From contig CAWHGB010000005.1 in NCBI GenBank assembly GCA_963828855.1, forward strand, positions 286,719-350,718: DNA of 64,000 nt. The letters are read 5' to 3'. The DNA comes from CAVVEQ01 sp963828855. Its GTDB lineage: Bacteria; Chloroflexota; Anaerolineae; Anaerolineales; Anaerolineaceae. The first letter of the stretch is position 1. Each line of letters begins with the position of its first letter. The translations under genes and the position numbers were made by a program. This document shows positions 34,533 through 44,750 of this stretch, piece by piece. The notes under the pieces were generated by a model. It worked only from the letters and a program-made list of their open reading frames with translations. It searched no databases and was not told the DNA's origin.

Positions 34533-35432
34533 ATGGCCGATAAACAGGATGGCGTACAAGAATCTGGTTCTATAGCCCCAGATAAGGAGTTCCACCTAAA
34601 TGTCCCTCCATTAAAAATGGATTATCACATTAAAGGGATGGACAATGCTGATTGGGGCATGAAGGATAGAATGTCCCGCATCTTCAATCCCAAGAGCGGT
34701 AATACGCTAATGCTTGCGTTCGACCATGGCTACATCATGGGCGCATCCACCGGTCTGGAGAGACTGGATGTATTAATCCCGCAACTCGCTGAAGACATTG
34801 ATGTTTTCATGGCGACCCGCGGAGCTCTACGTACCTGCGTTCCACCTACATTTAATAAAGGTGTTGCCTTACGATGCTCAGCCGGCAGCACTGTTCTATC
34901 CGATGATGTAACCGCGGAGTTTGTGGGTGTTGATATCGAAGATGCGATCAGAATGAACGCATCCTGCATGGCTGTCCAAACATTTATGGGATCGCCCGAC
35001 GAGAAATCTTCAATTGCTAACCTTTGCGCAACAATCAATGCTGGCATGAGATACAACATTCCCACCCTGGGTGTAGTTGCTGTTGGCAAAAATATGGCGA
35101 GGACCTCCCAGTTTTTCCTTCTCGCCACAAGGGTCATTGCAGAACTTGGCGCTCAGCTTGTTAAGGTCTATTACTGCAACGACTTTGAAAAGATTACTGC
35201 CGCATGCCCGGTTCCTATTGTGATCGCTGGTGGAAAGGTATTGCCCCCAAATGATGCGCTGACGATGGCTTATCACGCAATTAGTGAAGGCGCGCATGGT
35301 GTTGATATGGGCCGTAATATCTTCCAGGCGGATGATCCCAAGGCGATGGCAAAGGCTGTTGCGAAAGTGGTCCATGAAAAGTATACCGATAAGATGGCTT
35401 ACCAATTCTATTTGGATACGAAGAAAAAATAA
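34533..35432 (+). CDS. LsrF-like class I aldolase/thiolase
   Basis: 299 residues, closely resembling E. coli LsrF along its length: WGMKDRMSRIFNPKSGNTLM, AFDHGYIMGASTGLERLD, ATRGALRTCVPP, CPVPIVIAGGKVLPPNDAL, and HGVDMGRNIFQADDP. The Schiff-base lysine expected in LsrF aligns with the Lys in LVKVYYCNDFEK. LsrF transfers acetyl from a phosphorylated autoinducer-2 derivative to CoA; here no LsrG or LsrR is present, so it may act on another branched or deoxy keto sugar phosphate. AGGAGAAAG lies upstream of the ATG. Intact frame. Confidence 0.85.
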   Translation: MADKQDGVQESGSIAPDKEFHLNVPPLKMDYHIKGMDNADWGMKDRMSRIFNPKSGNTLMLAFDHGYIMGASTGLERLDVLIPQLAEDIDVFMATRGALRTCVPPTFNKGVALRCSAGSTVLSDDVTAEFVGVDIEDAIRMNASCMAVQTFMGSPDEKSSIANLCATINAGMRYNIPTLGVVAVGKNMARTSQFFLLATRVIAELGAQLVKVYYCNDFEKITAACPVPIVIAGGKVLPPNDALTMAYHAISEGAHGVDMGRNIFQADDPKAMAKAVAKVVHEKYTDKMAYQFYLDTKKK

Positions 35433-35506
35433 CCAATCCCTTTCTTGTTGGTGAATTTGAACCGAGAGATCCGCGATTGCAGGATCCCTAGTGATAGAAT
35501 AAAACA

Positions 35507-35537
35507 AACAGACACCCTATTTATCAGGGTGTCTGTT
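35507..35537. terminator. Bidirectional terminator between LsrF-like and UroD-like genes
   Basis: A 12-bp stem (ACAGACACCCT with AGGGTGTCTGT plus one A-T) with a 7-nt loop lies between convergent genes. On the minus strand it is followed by TTTGTTTTATT, a good U-tract, so it mainly ends the 43-35.6 kb transcript. Confidence 0.75.
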
Positions 35538-35588
35538 ATCTAATTCGCGAAAATATTTGAGATTTTATTAGCAATTCATCAATTATTA

Positions 35589-36827
35589 CTATTGATAGAC
35601 CCCGAATTCCTTTACAGCGTCCAACATGGCGAGAGCATTTTCTATTGGAATATCCGGCTGCATATTATGAATTGGAGTAAACACAAAACCACCTCCGGGT
35701 TTGAAGGTTTCAACGGATTCCTTCACCTTTGCTCTTACCTGTTCAGGCGTACCAGTCGGGAGCGTCACCTGCGTATCGATACCTCCGCCCCAAAAAGTTA
35801 ATTTCGATCCAAATTCAGCTTTAAGCTCGCCCGGAGCCATTTTTTCGGCAGTTGTTTGAACAGGATTTAGAATATCAACCCCAGCTTCAATAAAGTAGGG
35901 GATAAAACCGCGAACACAACCGCATGAATGATAGAAGGTTTTAATATCTGAATTTTGATGAACATAGTCATTCATCATTTTATAGTTTTGAAGATGTACC
36001 TTTTTGTAAATTTCTGGACTGAACATCTCAGCGCGCTGGGTTCCGTAGTCACTCGTCGAGATAAGAATGGTGTCTATGTATTTGCCGACAGCCTGTAAAT
36101 ACACCTTTAGATTCTCAAGGCCGACTTCAGCCGTGGCATGCATTAATTCATAAGCATAATCAGGCTCAAGTTTCATGATCAGCATCCATTCCTCAAAGGA
36201 ATGACCGGCAACGCCTGCGGAAGAACCGAGTTTGCCTCTGTGGAAGCTGCCGTGCAAAGATAATTCTGTGTTTTTGAACAGGAACTCCGCCCTTTTTTCA
36301 AGCGCGAGCAACTCTTCTTGATTATATAAAGGAAGACTTTTTTTAAATTTTTCGATATCGACATGAATGATTTCAAAATCAAGATTCATGCCGATGCCAT
36401 AATTCGGGCGATCAAAATAGTCACCGGTGGGAGCCATTTTCGCCAGGACTTTTCCATCTGCATTTACGATATGGATCTCTCCATCCGCGGCAATATTGGT
36501 TTTAAAACTTCCCGGCATCAATACTCGATTACCGCGATTCGTTTTCCAGATTTGCCAATCCTTGTTCTTCATGCCAAAACTGTAGACTTCGTTTTCCAAT
36601 TGAATAACATCAGCCCCGAAAAAGTTCAGCATGAGAAAGTCGGGACGGGCGAGCATAAGCATTTGTTCATATACTTTTGGTAATTCGCAGTCCAAACCAA
36701 CATGCTCGGCGATTTTTATGTACTCGTCCACATGTATACCGGTAACAAAAGTTCCGCCAATATCCACCGGGACCCGGTCAGGTTCCTGGTGGTTTATCGC
36801 CATTCGTACTCGTTCACGGGAATTCAT
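35589..36827 (-). CDS. UroD-family methyltransferase, second copy, in the sugar-import operon
   Basis: 412 residues from ATG 36827 (AAAGGATTAATAAAG upstream). N-terminal NSRERVRMAINHQEPDRVPV then DIGGTFVTGIH is common in UroD-like methyltransferases linked to corrinoid proteins. The His-x-Cys zinc pair is kept in TFYHSCGCVRG, but the third ligand, Cys in MtaA, is replaced in the aligned position by His (FTPIHNMQPDIP). It could move a methyl group between a corrinoid protein and tetrahydrofolate or demethylate the imported compound. It is the last gene of the operon starting at 43.1 kb. Intact frame. Confidence 0.82.
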   Translation of the reverse strand: MNSRERVRMAINHQEPDRVPVDIGGTFVTGIHVDEYIKIAEHVGLDCELPKVYEQMLMLARPDFLMLNFFGADVIQLENEVYSFGMKNKDWQIWKTNRGNRVLMPGSFKTNIAADGEIHIVNADGKVLAKMAPTGDYFDRPNYGIGMNLDFEIIHVDIEKFKKSLPLYNQEELLALEKRAEFLFKNTELSLHGSFHRGKLGSSAGVAGHSFEEWMLIMKLEPDYAYELMHATAEVGLENLKVYLQAVGKYIDTILISTSDYGTQRAEMFSPEIYKKVHLQNYKMMNDYVHQNSDIKTFYHSCGCVRGFIPYFIEAGVDILNPVQTTAEKMAPGELKAEFGSKLTFWGGGIDTQVTLPTGTPEQVRAKVKESVETFKPGGGFVFTPIHNMQPDIPIENALAMLDAVKEFGVYQ

Positions 36828-36847
36828 CTTTATTAATCCTTTAAGAT

Positions 36848-38350
36848 CTATTTGATCCAATAATTATCAAGCGCATTGATGGCCTGAATATACCGGCCGT
36901 ATTTATTATCATAGGCTTCTTTTTTGTTTTTATCCGGAGTCACAACTCCTGTTATCTTTACCATCCCTGCAACAGCGTCGTCAACATTGGGGTAATAACC
37001 TGCCCCCACCGCAGCGCAAATAACTGCGCCAAGCGTACCCAGTTCACTTGTCTTTGGTAACTCAATGGGCATTTGAAGAACATCGGCAAACATCTGAGCC
37101 CATTCATAGCTCTTTGAGGCACCGCCTGCAATTCGGGCAGCTTCGGGAGGAGATAGATATTTAAGCAGCTTTTCAATGTGATATCTATGGGAAAAACAAA
37201 TGCCTTCATAGATCGCTCTGATCATATGCTTGCGTTCCTGCCAGCCCTGTAGTCCAATAAAACTGGCCTGGGCAAGTGGATTTACATTACTTCCATAAAG
37301 GAATGGCAGGTAAATAAGATCCGTTTCATCCGGGCTTGTATCATGAATGGCGTTATTGCATAAATCATAAACGCTTAATCCTGCAGCCTTGGCGAGTTTC
37401 TTTTCCTCTTGCAGGAATTCGCCCACGAACCATTCCAGATTACTTGCCGAAGTGGGGGAACCCTCCAGCATTAGCCAGTACCCTGGTCGCGAAAAAACGG
37501 TTGTTGAAAAAAACTCTTTTGCAACAATCGGGGTTTTTCCAATGTACTGGTTATTTGCCCAGGTGCCCGCGATGATACAAATTCTAGTTTCATCCACAGA
37601 ACCCGTTGCGAGCGCTGCGGCATCAATATCATAACAACCCGCAAAAACAGGAACCCCCTCATCAAGTCCAGTTAATTTCGATACTTCCTTGGTGATTTTT
37701 CCTGCTTCATCAAAGGAACCAACCAGAGGGGGGATCATATCCGCTACCTCTTCAATTCCCCCAAGCTTTAACATCGCGCGGTCAATCCTTTGTTCTTTTG
37801 TGTTTATCAATCCTGTGCCCGACATATCCGTGATTTCTGCACACAACACGCCAGTGAGTTTGAATCGCACATAATCATGTGCGTTTAAGAAATATCTGGC
37901 TTTGCTATAACTTTCCGGTTCGTATTCCTTAAGCCAACGCATAACCACAAAAGACAACGCTGGCCAAAGGATCTGCATGTTCTGCGGGTGGACTTTTTCG
38001 TAATAGCCTTCGTTTTCCAATATTTTCATTAATGGAAGGCCTCGGCTGTCTGCGCCTTCAATCGTCCTGCGTATTGGTTTTCTTTCTGAATCAAGCAGGT
38101 GCGCGCCATTACCGTGACCGGTCAATGAGACTGCGACGATATCTTTGCCATCTATCTCCGCGCACTTTATGGCACCAATTATTGCGTTGATATTTGCATT
38201 CCAGAGATCGTTCATATCCCGTTCGTAATAACCAGGTTTAGGCGAGGAATGTTCAGCCCTTACCCCGAAGGCGCCTAATTCGTTGCCTTCAAGATCAAAT
38301 ATCGCAGCTTTTATTATTGTGCTTCCAATATCAATTCCAAGTAAATACAT
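36848..38350 (-). CDS. FGGY carbohydrate kinase, LyxK (L-xylulokinase)-like
   Basis: 500 residues. The ATP-binding LLGIDIGSTIIKAAIFDLEG, then SSPKPGYYERDMNDLWNANI, VVMRWLKEYEPESYSKARYF, MLEGSPTSASNLEWFVGEF, LIYLPFLYGSNVNPLAQASF and IAGGASKSYEWAQMFADV line up with E. coli LyxK better than with XylB or GlpK. It would phosphorylate L-xylulose, 3-keto-L-gulonate or a similar ketose entering through the ABC importer encoded upstream in the same operon. Start ATG 38348-38350. Intact frame. Confidence 0.87.
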   Translation of the reverse strand: MYLLGIDIGSTIIKAAIFDLEGNELGAFGVRAEHSSPKPGYYERDMNDLWNANINAIIGAIKCAEIDGKDIVAVSLTGHGNGAHLLDSERKPIRRTIEGADSRGLPLMKILENEGYYEKVHPQNMQILWPALSFVVMRWLKEYEPESYSKARYFLNAHDYVRFKLTGVLCAEITDMSGTGLINTKEQRIDRAMLKLGGIEEVADMIPPLVGSFDEAGKITKEVSKLTGLDEGVPVFAGCYDIDAAALATGSVDETRICIIAGTWANNQYIGKTPIVAKEFFSTTVFSRPGYWLMLEGSPTSASNLEWFVGEFLQEEKKLAKAAGLSVYDLCNNAIHDTSPDETDLIYLPFLYGSNVNPLAQASFIGLQGWQERKHMIRAIYEGICFSHRYHIEKLLKYLSPPEAARIAGGASKSYEWAQMFADVLQMPIELPKTSELGTLGAVICAAVGAGYYPNVDDAVAGMVKITGVVTPDKNKKEAYDNKYGRYIQAINALDNYWIK

Positions 38351-38387
38351 ATTTGCTCCTATTGATCATGAGGCCGATGTAATGGCA

Positions 38388-39389
38388 TCATATTTTCCCA
38401 AGTTTTTTCTGCTTGGAAAGTGTTACATAACCATCAACAGTAATAACAATAAGGAGAATAATACCTACCATAATGCTTTGCCACTGGGGAGGAATTGTGA
38501 AAAGGTTAAAGGCATTGCTCATGAGCGCCATGAATACCATACCGGCAATTGCACCGATAATTGAACCTTGACCGCCCATTAAAGTCCCCCCCCCGATGAT
38601 ACAAGCAATAATGATTTCCATATGCGCCCCGACCCCCGTATACCGATTGGCGATCCCTGCTCTGGCAGTTACCAGAATACCTGCAAATGCTGCCAGAGTT
38701 CCGCTTATCATGAAAGCAATAATCCTGATTCTCTTAACGTCGATCCCCAACTGCCTGGACGCATTATAGTTGCCACCGATGAAGAATAATTTGCGTCCGA
38801 ATTTTGTATAGGTGATGATCAATTGGAATATTATTACGAGTGCAACCATTATCCAAAACATGTAGTACACATTCAGAAATTGACCTCTACCCAGGTTGTT
38901 AAAATTTTCGGGGAAATTTGTATATCCTGCTTGTCCACGGCCGACTAATACAATTTCACTGATGCCTCTGGCAATGTACATGGTTCCGATGGTGGCGATC
39001 AGCGCATTGACTTTTGCAACCTCGACGAGTAACCCGTTGATCAAACCGATGATCATTCCTGAAACGATACCTGCGATAATCGCCAAAATTGGGTCCGCAC
39101 CCAAGGTCAGAGATATTGCAGCAACAAGACCTCCCAGACACATGGCTGATCCGACCGATAAATCAAATACGCCTGAGATAAGAAGCACCATCATGCCAAT
39201 GGACATTATTCCGTAAGGAGCAATTGCAGTTTGAACAGCATCAATATTTGCAGGATCCAAAGAATATGGTGAGGCAATGACGAGCATCAAGAATAACAAA
39301 ACTGCAAGGGTGACGGATACTGCTTCGTTCTTCTTAAAAATACTCGAAAATTTTTGGCTCATATTCTGAAGTGTTGATTTCTTTTCCAT
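38388..39389 (-). CDS. Ribose-type sugar ABC permease (RbsC/LsrD-like)
   Basis: 333 residues with about nine hydrophobic segments. GIMSIGMMVLLISGVFDLSV then GSAMCLGGLVAAI is the RbsC motif (LSVGS), and EIIIACIIGGGTLMGGQGSI matches the C-terminal permease signature. It forms a channel with the preceding permease; both belong to the ribose/autoinducer-2/xylose branch. Intact frame. Confidence 0.9.
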   Translation of the reverse strand: MEKKSTLQNMSQKFSSIFKKNEAVSVTLAVLLFLMLVIASPYSLDPANIDAVQTAIAPYGIMSIGMMVLLISGVFDLSVGSAMCLGGLVAAISLTLGADPILAIIAGIVSGMIIGLINGLLVEVAKVNALIATIGTMYIARGISEIVLVGRGQAGYTNFPENFNNLGRGQFLNVYYMFWIMVALVIIFQLIITYTKFGRKLFFIGGNYNASRQLGIDVKRIRIIAFMISGTLAAFAGILVTARAGIANRYTGVGAHMEIIIACIIGGGTLMGGQGSIIGAIAGMVFMALMSNAFNLFTIPPQWQSIMVGIILLIVITVDGYVTLSKQKKLGKI

Positions 39390-39401
39390 AGGTTGATATC
39401 C

Positions 39402-40378
39402 TTAATTACCCCTATTCAGGCGCGTATCAATGAAAACAGATACGATAAGAATTATCCCAATAATCAGTTGCTGGAGGAGTGGCTCAATATTGAAAATCAC
39501 CATCCCATTAAGAATTGTTGCCAGGAAAATTAGGCCGATACAAGAACCAAGTATGCTGCCTTTTCCACCATAAAGGCTGGCTCCTCCAAGAACCGCCGCG
39601 GTGAGCAGCTGAAACTCAAGCCCCACCCCGATTGCCGTATCCGCATATGAAACCCGGGAGGAAATCAATATCCCCCCAATGGCAGCAGCAAGGGCTGATA
39701 CCGCAAACATTGTGATTTTAATCCGGTCAGATTTGATCCCATAAATTCTTGCGGTTTGGCGATTTTCTCCCACAAAATACATCCTTTTAAAAATCGCAGA
39801 TCTTTTTAGCAAGATCTCTAGGACGACGACCAACACGATCATAGCGATAATGGTTATATAAACATTCCCGACTTCAATTTTGGAGAGATGGCGCATGGCA
39901 GGCGGATAAGTTGCACCATACATGGCTTTTACAAAATATGAAGATAAGCCGCGAATTAGCGTCAAGGTAGCGATAGTAACCATCATGGAATTTAGTCTAA
40001 ACCGGACAACAAGATACCCTGTAACCATCCCCATTAGCCCACAGACCAAGCAGAGAGATACCCATCGCCGGTAAAAGCGGGACTTTCATCATCACCATCA
40101 GATATCCCATAAACATCCCGGAAAAAGCGTAGACCGATCCTACTGAAAGGTCGATCTCACCCATTATCATCAGGTAGGTAAAGCCAATGATCGCAAAAAA
40201 TTGGAATGAAACACCATACAATATGGAGTAGATATTTCTTGAAGTTAAGGAAAGTATCGCTGGTAAATGAAAGAAAAATAAACAGAATTAAAGCAATGAG
40301 TATGATGGTAATTGAGCTAAAGTTAAAGCTCTTTTTTCTGCTTATCGGTGTTGCAGTCGATAATGTTTCGTTATTCAT
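39402..40378 (-). CDS. Ribose-type sugar ABC permease (RbsC/LsrC-like), two frameshifts
   Basis: Start MNNETLSTATPISRKKSFNF at 40378. Frame changes near 40235 and 40050 separate three conserved parts: an N-terminal helix, FFAIIGFTYLMIMGEIDLSV (with LSVGS), and the remainder from VRFRLNSMMVTIATLTLIRG to FLATILNGMVIFNIEPLLQQ. Sequence LLTAAVLGGASLYGGKGSIL is the family C-terminal motif. Repaired length about 325 residues. Partner of the permease gene 12 nt downstream. Confidence 0.85.
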
Positions 40379-40381
40379 TTG

Positions 40382-41952
40382 CTAACACCTCCCGCTTCCC
40401 GCGGCCAATGCAAAAACGGATTCCTCGTCTATCCGGTCCCCCGCCAGCTCCCCAACAATAGATTTATTTTTCATGACATAGATCCTGTCGCAAAGCCCCA
40501 TAAGTTCGGGAAGGTCGGAGCTGAAAATGATGAATCCGGTTCCTTGTTTTGCGGCCTCCAAAATAAATTTATGAATTTCGCTCTTTGCGCCCACATCAAT
40601 CCCACGTGTTGGTTCATTCACGATCATCAACTCGGGTTTCGTGCCGATACACATTGAGATCATGAGCTTTTGTTGGTTACCACCACTAAGGTTGCGTGGT
40701 TTTTCAAAAATATTTGGAATAACGATCGAAAATAGATGGATATATTTTTCGGTGTAATCTGCGATTGCACTTTTATTTAGAAATGAAAAAGTTGATAACT
40801 CATCCATCTTTGGCATCATCATATTATCTGCAGCTCCACTGCCCAATAGGAGACCGGCTTTTTTGCGATTGTTATTCAGGTATAGGATTTTCTTTTTTAA
40901 CAGCTCTGGCGGTGTGATCTTCGATAGTTTTTCATTCTTGAAGGTGATCTCACCAGTATCCTTTCCTTCAAGACCGTAAATCATCTGGGATACAGTGATC
41001 AAACCAGACCCTTCCAATCCGAAAAAGCCGATTATCTCGCCCTCGTGAAGTTCAAATCCGATCGGATTGAGTGCATTTTTCTTCGAAAGTCCTTCCACCT
41101 TATAGAAAACCGGATTTGCGCTTGCATCAATAAAAATCTTCTTGGAGTAAAGGCTTTCTGATAACTCACGACCAACCATCGCACTTACGAGGTCATCCTC
41201 GGTAAGATTTTCATCATTTAATATACGTACATACATATCTTCCATCCCGTAATATCGTAATTCTGTCGCTAATTTCCAGTACTTCATTGATCCGATGGGA
41301 GATGTAAATGATCGTAATACCTTTATCACGTAAGTCGCGAATGATCTGCATCAAGTTTGCAGGTTTCATCGTTGTTCAAACCGGATGTAGGTTCGTCAAG
41401 AAGAATAATTTGCTGGTTATTGCTGATACAGCGGAGTATCTCGACCATCTGCTGTTGAGCAAGAGTGAGAGACTCCATTTTCTGTTTCGGTTTAATATTG
41501 ATATCAAAAATCGCGATACTTTCTTCCGCGCGACGATTTAGACTATTCCAATTGATGGTACCGATAGTATTTGTAAAATAGCGGGTGGGAAAAATATTCT
41601 CAGCAACGGTCAAATTATCGAAAATTGATAATTCCTGATGCACCATCGAAATACCCATCATTTGGGCGTGCTCAGGTGAAAAGATTTTGATTGATTTTCC
41701 ACCAATAATTAATTTCACCGGAATCAGGTGCTTCTTCACCCATAATGATCTTTACCAATGTGGATTTACCGGCGCCGTTTTCCCCGAGTAATGTGTGGAC
41801 TTCCCCTTTTTTAATTCCAAAACTGACACTCTTCAATGCCTTGACAGCACCATAAGCCTTTGAAATTTCACGAATCTGAATGAAATCGTCATCTCCAAAT
41901 GCGGGAGCTAGTGTTAGCTTTTGTTTTACTTTGCACAGGATTTGTCTAACAT
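40382..41952 (-). CDS. Ribose-type sugar ABC ATPase (RbsA/LsrA-like), three frameshifts
   Basis: Two fused nucleotide-binding domains. ATG 41950-41952 with GGGAG upstream is chosen; the frame then shifts near 41935. First Walker A is LLGENGAGKST; after a shift near 41715 comes GISMVHQELSIFDNLTVAEN, LTLAQQQMVEILRCI and ILLDEPTSGL; a third shift lies near 41350. The second domain has a degenerate Walker A (GFFGLEGSG), LSGGNQQKLMISMCI and VNEPTRGIDVGAKSEIHKFI, as usual in this family. About 520 residues when repaired. It energises the two downstream permeases. Confidence 0.86.
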
Positions 41953-42072
41953 TGATTTACTCCCATTTCAGGACTTCTGTTGCTATCCAATCAATTCATT
42001 GCCTGAAAAAAGAAGTCGAAAGGCATACGGTTAATACACCTTTCGACTTATATATCGTTAGAGCAGTAAAGA

Positions 42073-43147
42073 TTAATAGTTATACAGGTCGGTTTCAATA
42101 ACGGGCATATTCTCAGCAAGGAAGTATTCAACATTATTGGCATCAATGACCGCTGCCGTATTATACATGTTTTCCGGAACAGGGTTGACACCGGCGGCTG
42201 CATTGTCTGAAGAAACCGGGATATTCTTCAATCCACCATCGTTCCAATCCTCCATAACGAGAATGGCCATGAATTCATCGGTTGCGGTTTTGTTGATGAG
42301 CGTTGCATCGATGTAACCCTTGCTGGATGTATTCCAGCGTAGCGGGTTCTCTATCATGAACAACAACCTTTACAGAACCCGGTTCGATTGCCAGTTCGTC
42401 CATAGCCATGGCGATACCGGTACCGGAGCTGGAATCGAGCCCAACAACAGCATTGACGTCGGGATAGTTATTGAAAACGCTCTTTGCCGCTTCGATGGCA
42501 TCTGCGGTTGCAGCTTTGTCATCGGCTTCGACAACAACTTCCCATTCAGAGTTCTCGGCAAGGTAATCTTTTACGCCTCTGAGCTTGGCGTCAGTGTTTG
42601 CAGCTCCCCAGTTACCCATGAGGGCAACTTTCCCGGTTGTGCCGGCGCGTTTGATCAACTCGGCTGCTGTATCGCGTCCGCATTGATAATTATCGAGACC
42701 GATATAGGTGAGGCCGGGGTTGACAGCAGTTCTGGTTTCGGTCATAACAACCGGAATACCAGCAGCCATTGCTTTCTTTACGGCTTCTGCAGGGGAGTCA
42801 TCCCACATACGGGTGATGATCCCATTCGGATTCTTGGCGATTGCAGCTTCGATGGCATCAGCCTGGGCTTTTGTATCCCAGCCTTCAGGGCCAGCTGCAA
42901 TGATGTTGACCTGGAAATACTCGGCAGCATATCTCAGGGCAAGGTGGGAATCGGCAAAATATGGGTGCGCCTGGTGGGAAGAAATCATGTAGTAGGTGCG
43001 CATGGGTTGATCCGCTGCGGCTTCGGGCGCTGCGGCTTCGGGTGCTGCGGGTGCGGCAGCTTCGGGTGCTGCAGGGGCAGCACATGCAACAAGAATCGTT
43101 GCAATCAGCATAACAACAAGACCAATAGCTACTTTACGATGACTCAT
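42073..43147 (-). CDS. Ribose/LsrB-type sugar-binding lipoprotein, frameshifted
   Basis: ATG 43145-43147 begins a lipoprotein signal (MSHRKVAIGLVVMLIATILV, lipid Cys in ACAAP), followed by an Ala/Pro/Glu repeat linker and a type-I periplasmic-binding domain: TYYMISSHQAHPYFADSH, AIAKNPNGIITRMWDDSPAE, VNAVVGLDSSSGTGIAM. A one-base shift near 42330 interrupts the end; the rest (GYIDATLINKTATDEFMAIL ... VEYFLAENMPVIETDLYNY) continues to 42073. The later half of binding proteins for ribose, autoinducer-2 or simple polyols looks the same, so the ligand is open. First gene of the operon under the LacI-type operator. Confidence 0.88.
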
Positions 43148-43199
43148 TTTCTCTTTCTCTCCTATGGGATGGTTTTGCGCTTGATAAGCGTTAGAAGGT

Positions 43200-43228
43200 A
43201 TTATAGAGATATTAGACAACGATGTCAA
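43200..43228 (-). promoter_or_regulatory. Consensus promoter of the sugar-import/UroD operon with overlapping LacI-type operator
   Basis: On the minus strand TTGACA (43223-43228), a 17-nt spacer and TATAAT (43200-43205). GACAACGATGTC at 43215-43226 differs by one base from the mta operator and overlaps the -35 box in the same way. This strongly suggests common control by the LacI regulator at 31365. Confidence 0.82.
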
Positions 43229-43471
43229 TATAGAGTAAGATTAGAATAAACTTTCAAGTGGATTCAAAAGGTTTTTCAAAACAATCAATGCAGGCATTTA
43301 TGGGAGGTTTTTTTCATTAAAACATTAAACCCCGATAAGTTTGTAGATTATATTAATTCGATCTAGAAATTACATCAAAAATGTTTGCGACAAATCGGAT
43401 TTATTTTTTTCGAAGCAATATCTTTATAAACGAAAAAATACCCAATTCGGTCTAATATTTCAGGAGAAAAA

Positions 43472-44750
43472 ATGGCAAATGAAACCACTTTCTTAATGGA
43501 TACATCCAGCGTCAAATTTGGCCCGGGTTCGACGAAAGAAGTCGGGTACGATATGAAGTCGTTGGGTGCCCACAGGGTGATGGTGCTCGTAGATCCGAAT
43601 CTGGCAGAAAGTGAAACCTGTGCCACGGCAATGAAATCACTTCAAGGATGCAGGTATCGACGCGGTGTTGTATAACCATGTGCGCGTCGAACCTACGGAT
43701 TTATCCTTCAAAGAAGCGATCCAATTTGCTACTGACGGGAAATTTGATGGTTATGTTGCCGTGGGCGGGGGGTCGACCATGGATACAGCCAAAGCAGCAA
43801 ACCTGTATGCCACTTATCCGGCTGAATTCCTGACCTATGTCAATGCGCCCATTGGCAAGGGTCAACCACCTCCCGGGCGATTATGCCCGATGGTCGCCAT
43901 TCCAACGACAGCAGGTACCGGCAGCGAAACAACCGGAACAGCCATTTTTGACTTTCTCGAAATGCACATCAAAACAGGGATAGCCCACCGGGCGCTGCGC
44001 CCGCAGCTTGGGATTATTGATCCAGACAACACTCGAACGATGCCAAAAATGGTGGCAGCCTGCAGCGGCCTGGATGTGCTGTGCCACGCGCTTGAATCAC
44101 TGACAGCTCTACCGTACCAGCAGCGCGCTGCACCGGAGACCCCTGCCCAGCGCCCGGCATACCAGGGCGCCAATCCCATCAGCTATATCTGGGCATCCAA
44201 CGCGATCGAGATCTGTTCAAAATTCCTGGTACGCGAGATCACTGATATTTCGGATGACGAAGCGCGGGGACAGATGCTTTTAGCCTCCTCCTTTGCCGGG
44301 ATCGGCTTTGGAAACGCCGGAGTTACCCTTCCGCATGGAATGTCCTATCCCATTTCCGGGATGGTGCGAAACTATTTCCCGGAAGGTTATCCTCAAGATC
44401 ACCCCATGGTTCCGCATGGAATGTCCGTAATTCTTAGCGCGCCCGCCGTTTTCCGTTTTACCGCCCCAACCAATCCAAAACTTCATCTCTATGCGGCCAG
44501 CCTTATGGGTGTGGACGTATCTGATGCAAAAGACGAGGATGCGGGCGACTTACTCGCTGGAGCCGTCATCGATGTGATGAAGAAAACCGGAATGCCGAAC
44601 GGATTGAAGGCGGTAGGTTTTGACGTTCAGGATATCGAAGACCTGGTGGCGGGTACACTGCCACAGCACAGGGTAACCAAACTCTCTCCGCGTCCCGCGA
44701 GTCCGGAGGATCTGGTGAAATTATTCCAGGAGACGATGACCATCTGGTAA
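43472..44750 (+). CDS. Hydroxyacid-oxoacid transhydrogenase-like iron-containing dehydrogenase, frameshifted
   Basis: The sequence follows mitochondrial HOT (ADHFE1) more closely than generic iron alcohol dehydrogenases: FGPGSTKEVGYDMKSLGAHR, NHVRVEPTDLSFKEAIQFA, YVAVGGGSTMDTAKAANLYA, SGLDVLCHALESLTALPY, RPAYQGANPISYIWASNAIE, and LPQHRVTKLSPRPASPEDL. HOT oxidises 4-hydroxybutyrate or a related hydroxyacid while reducing 2-oxoglutarate to D-2-hydroxyglutarate. Metal-binding His sites are present in LCHALES and LPHGMSYP. A one-base shift near 43640 (region restoring FKDAGIDAVLYN) breaks the frame. About 425 residues when repaired. Downstream are two dehydrogenase subunits that could reoxidise the product. 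Confidence 0.85.

Noticed and set aside
42320..43249. Plus-strand glycine/cysteine-rich frame opposite a binding-protein gene
   Set aside because: The Gly/Cys run is the reverse of the Ala/Pro/Glu linker of the lipoprotein on the minus strand.
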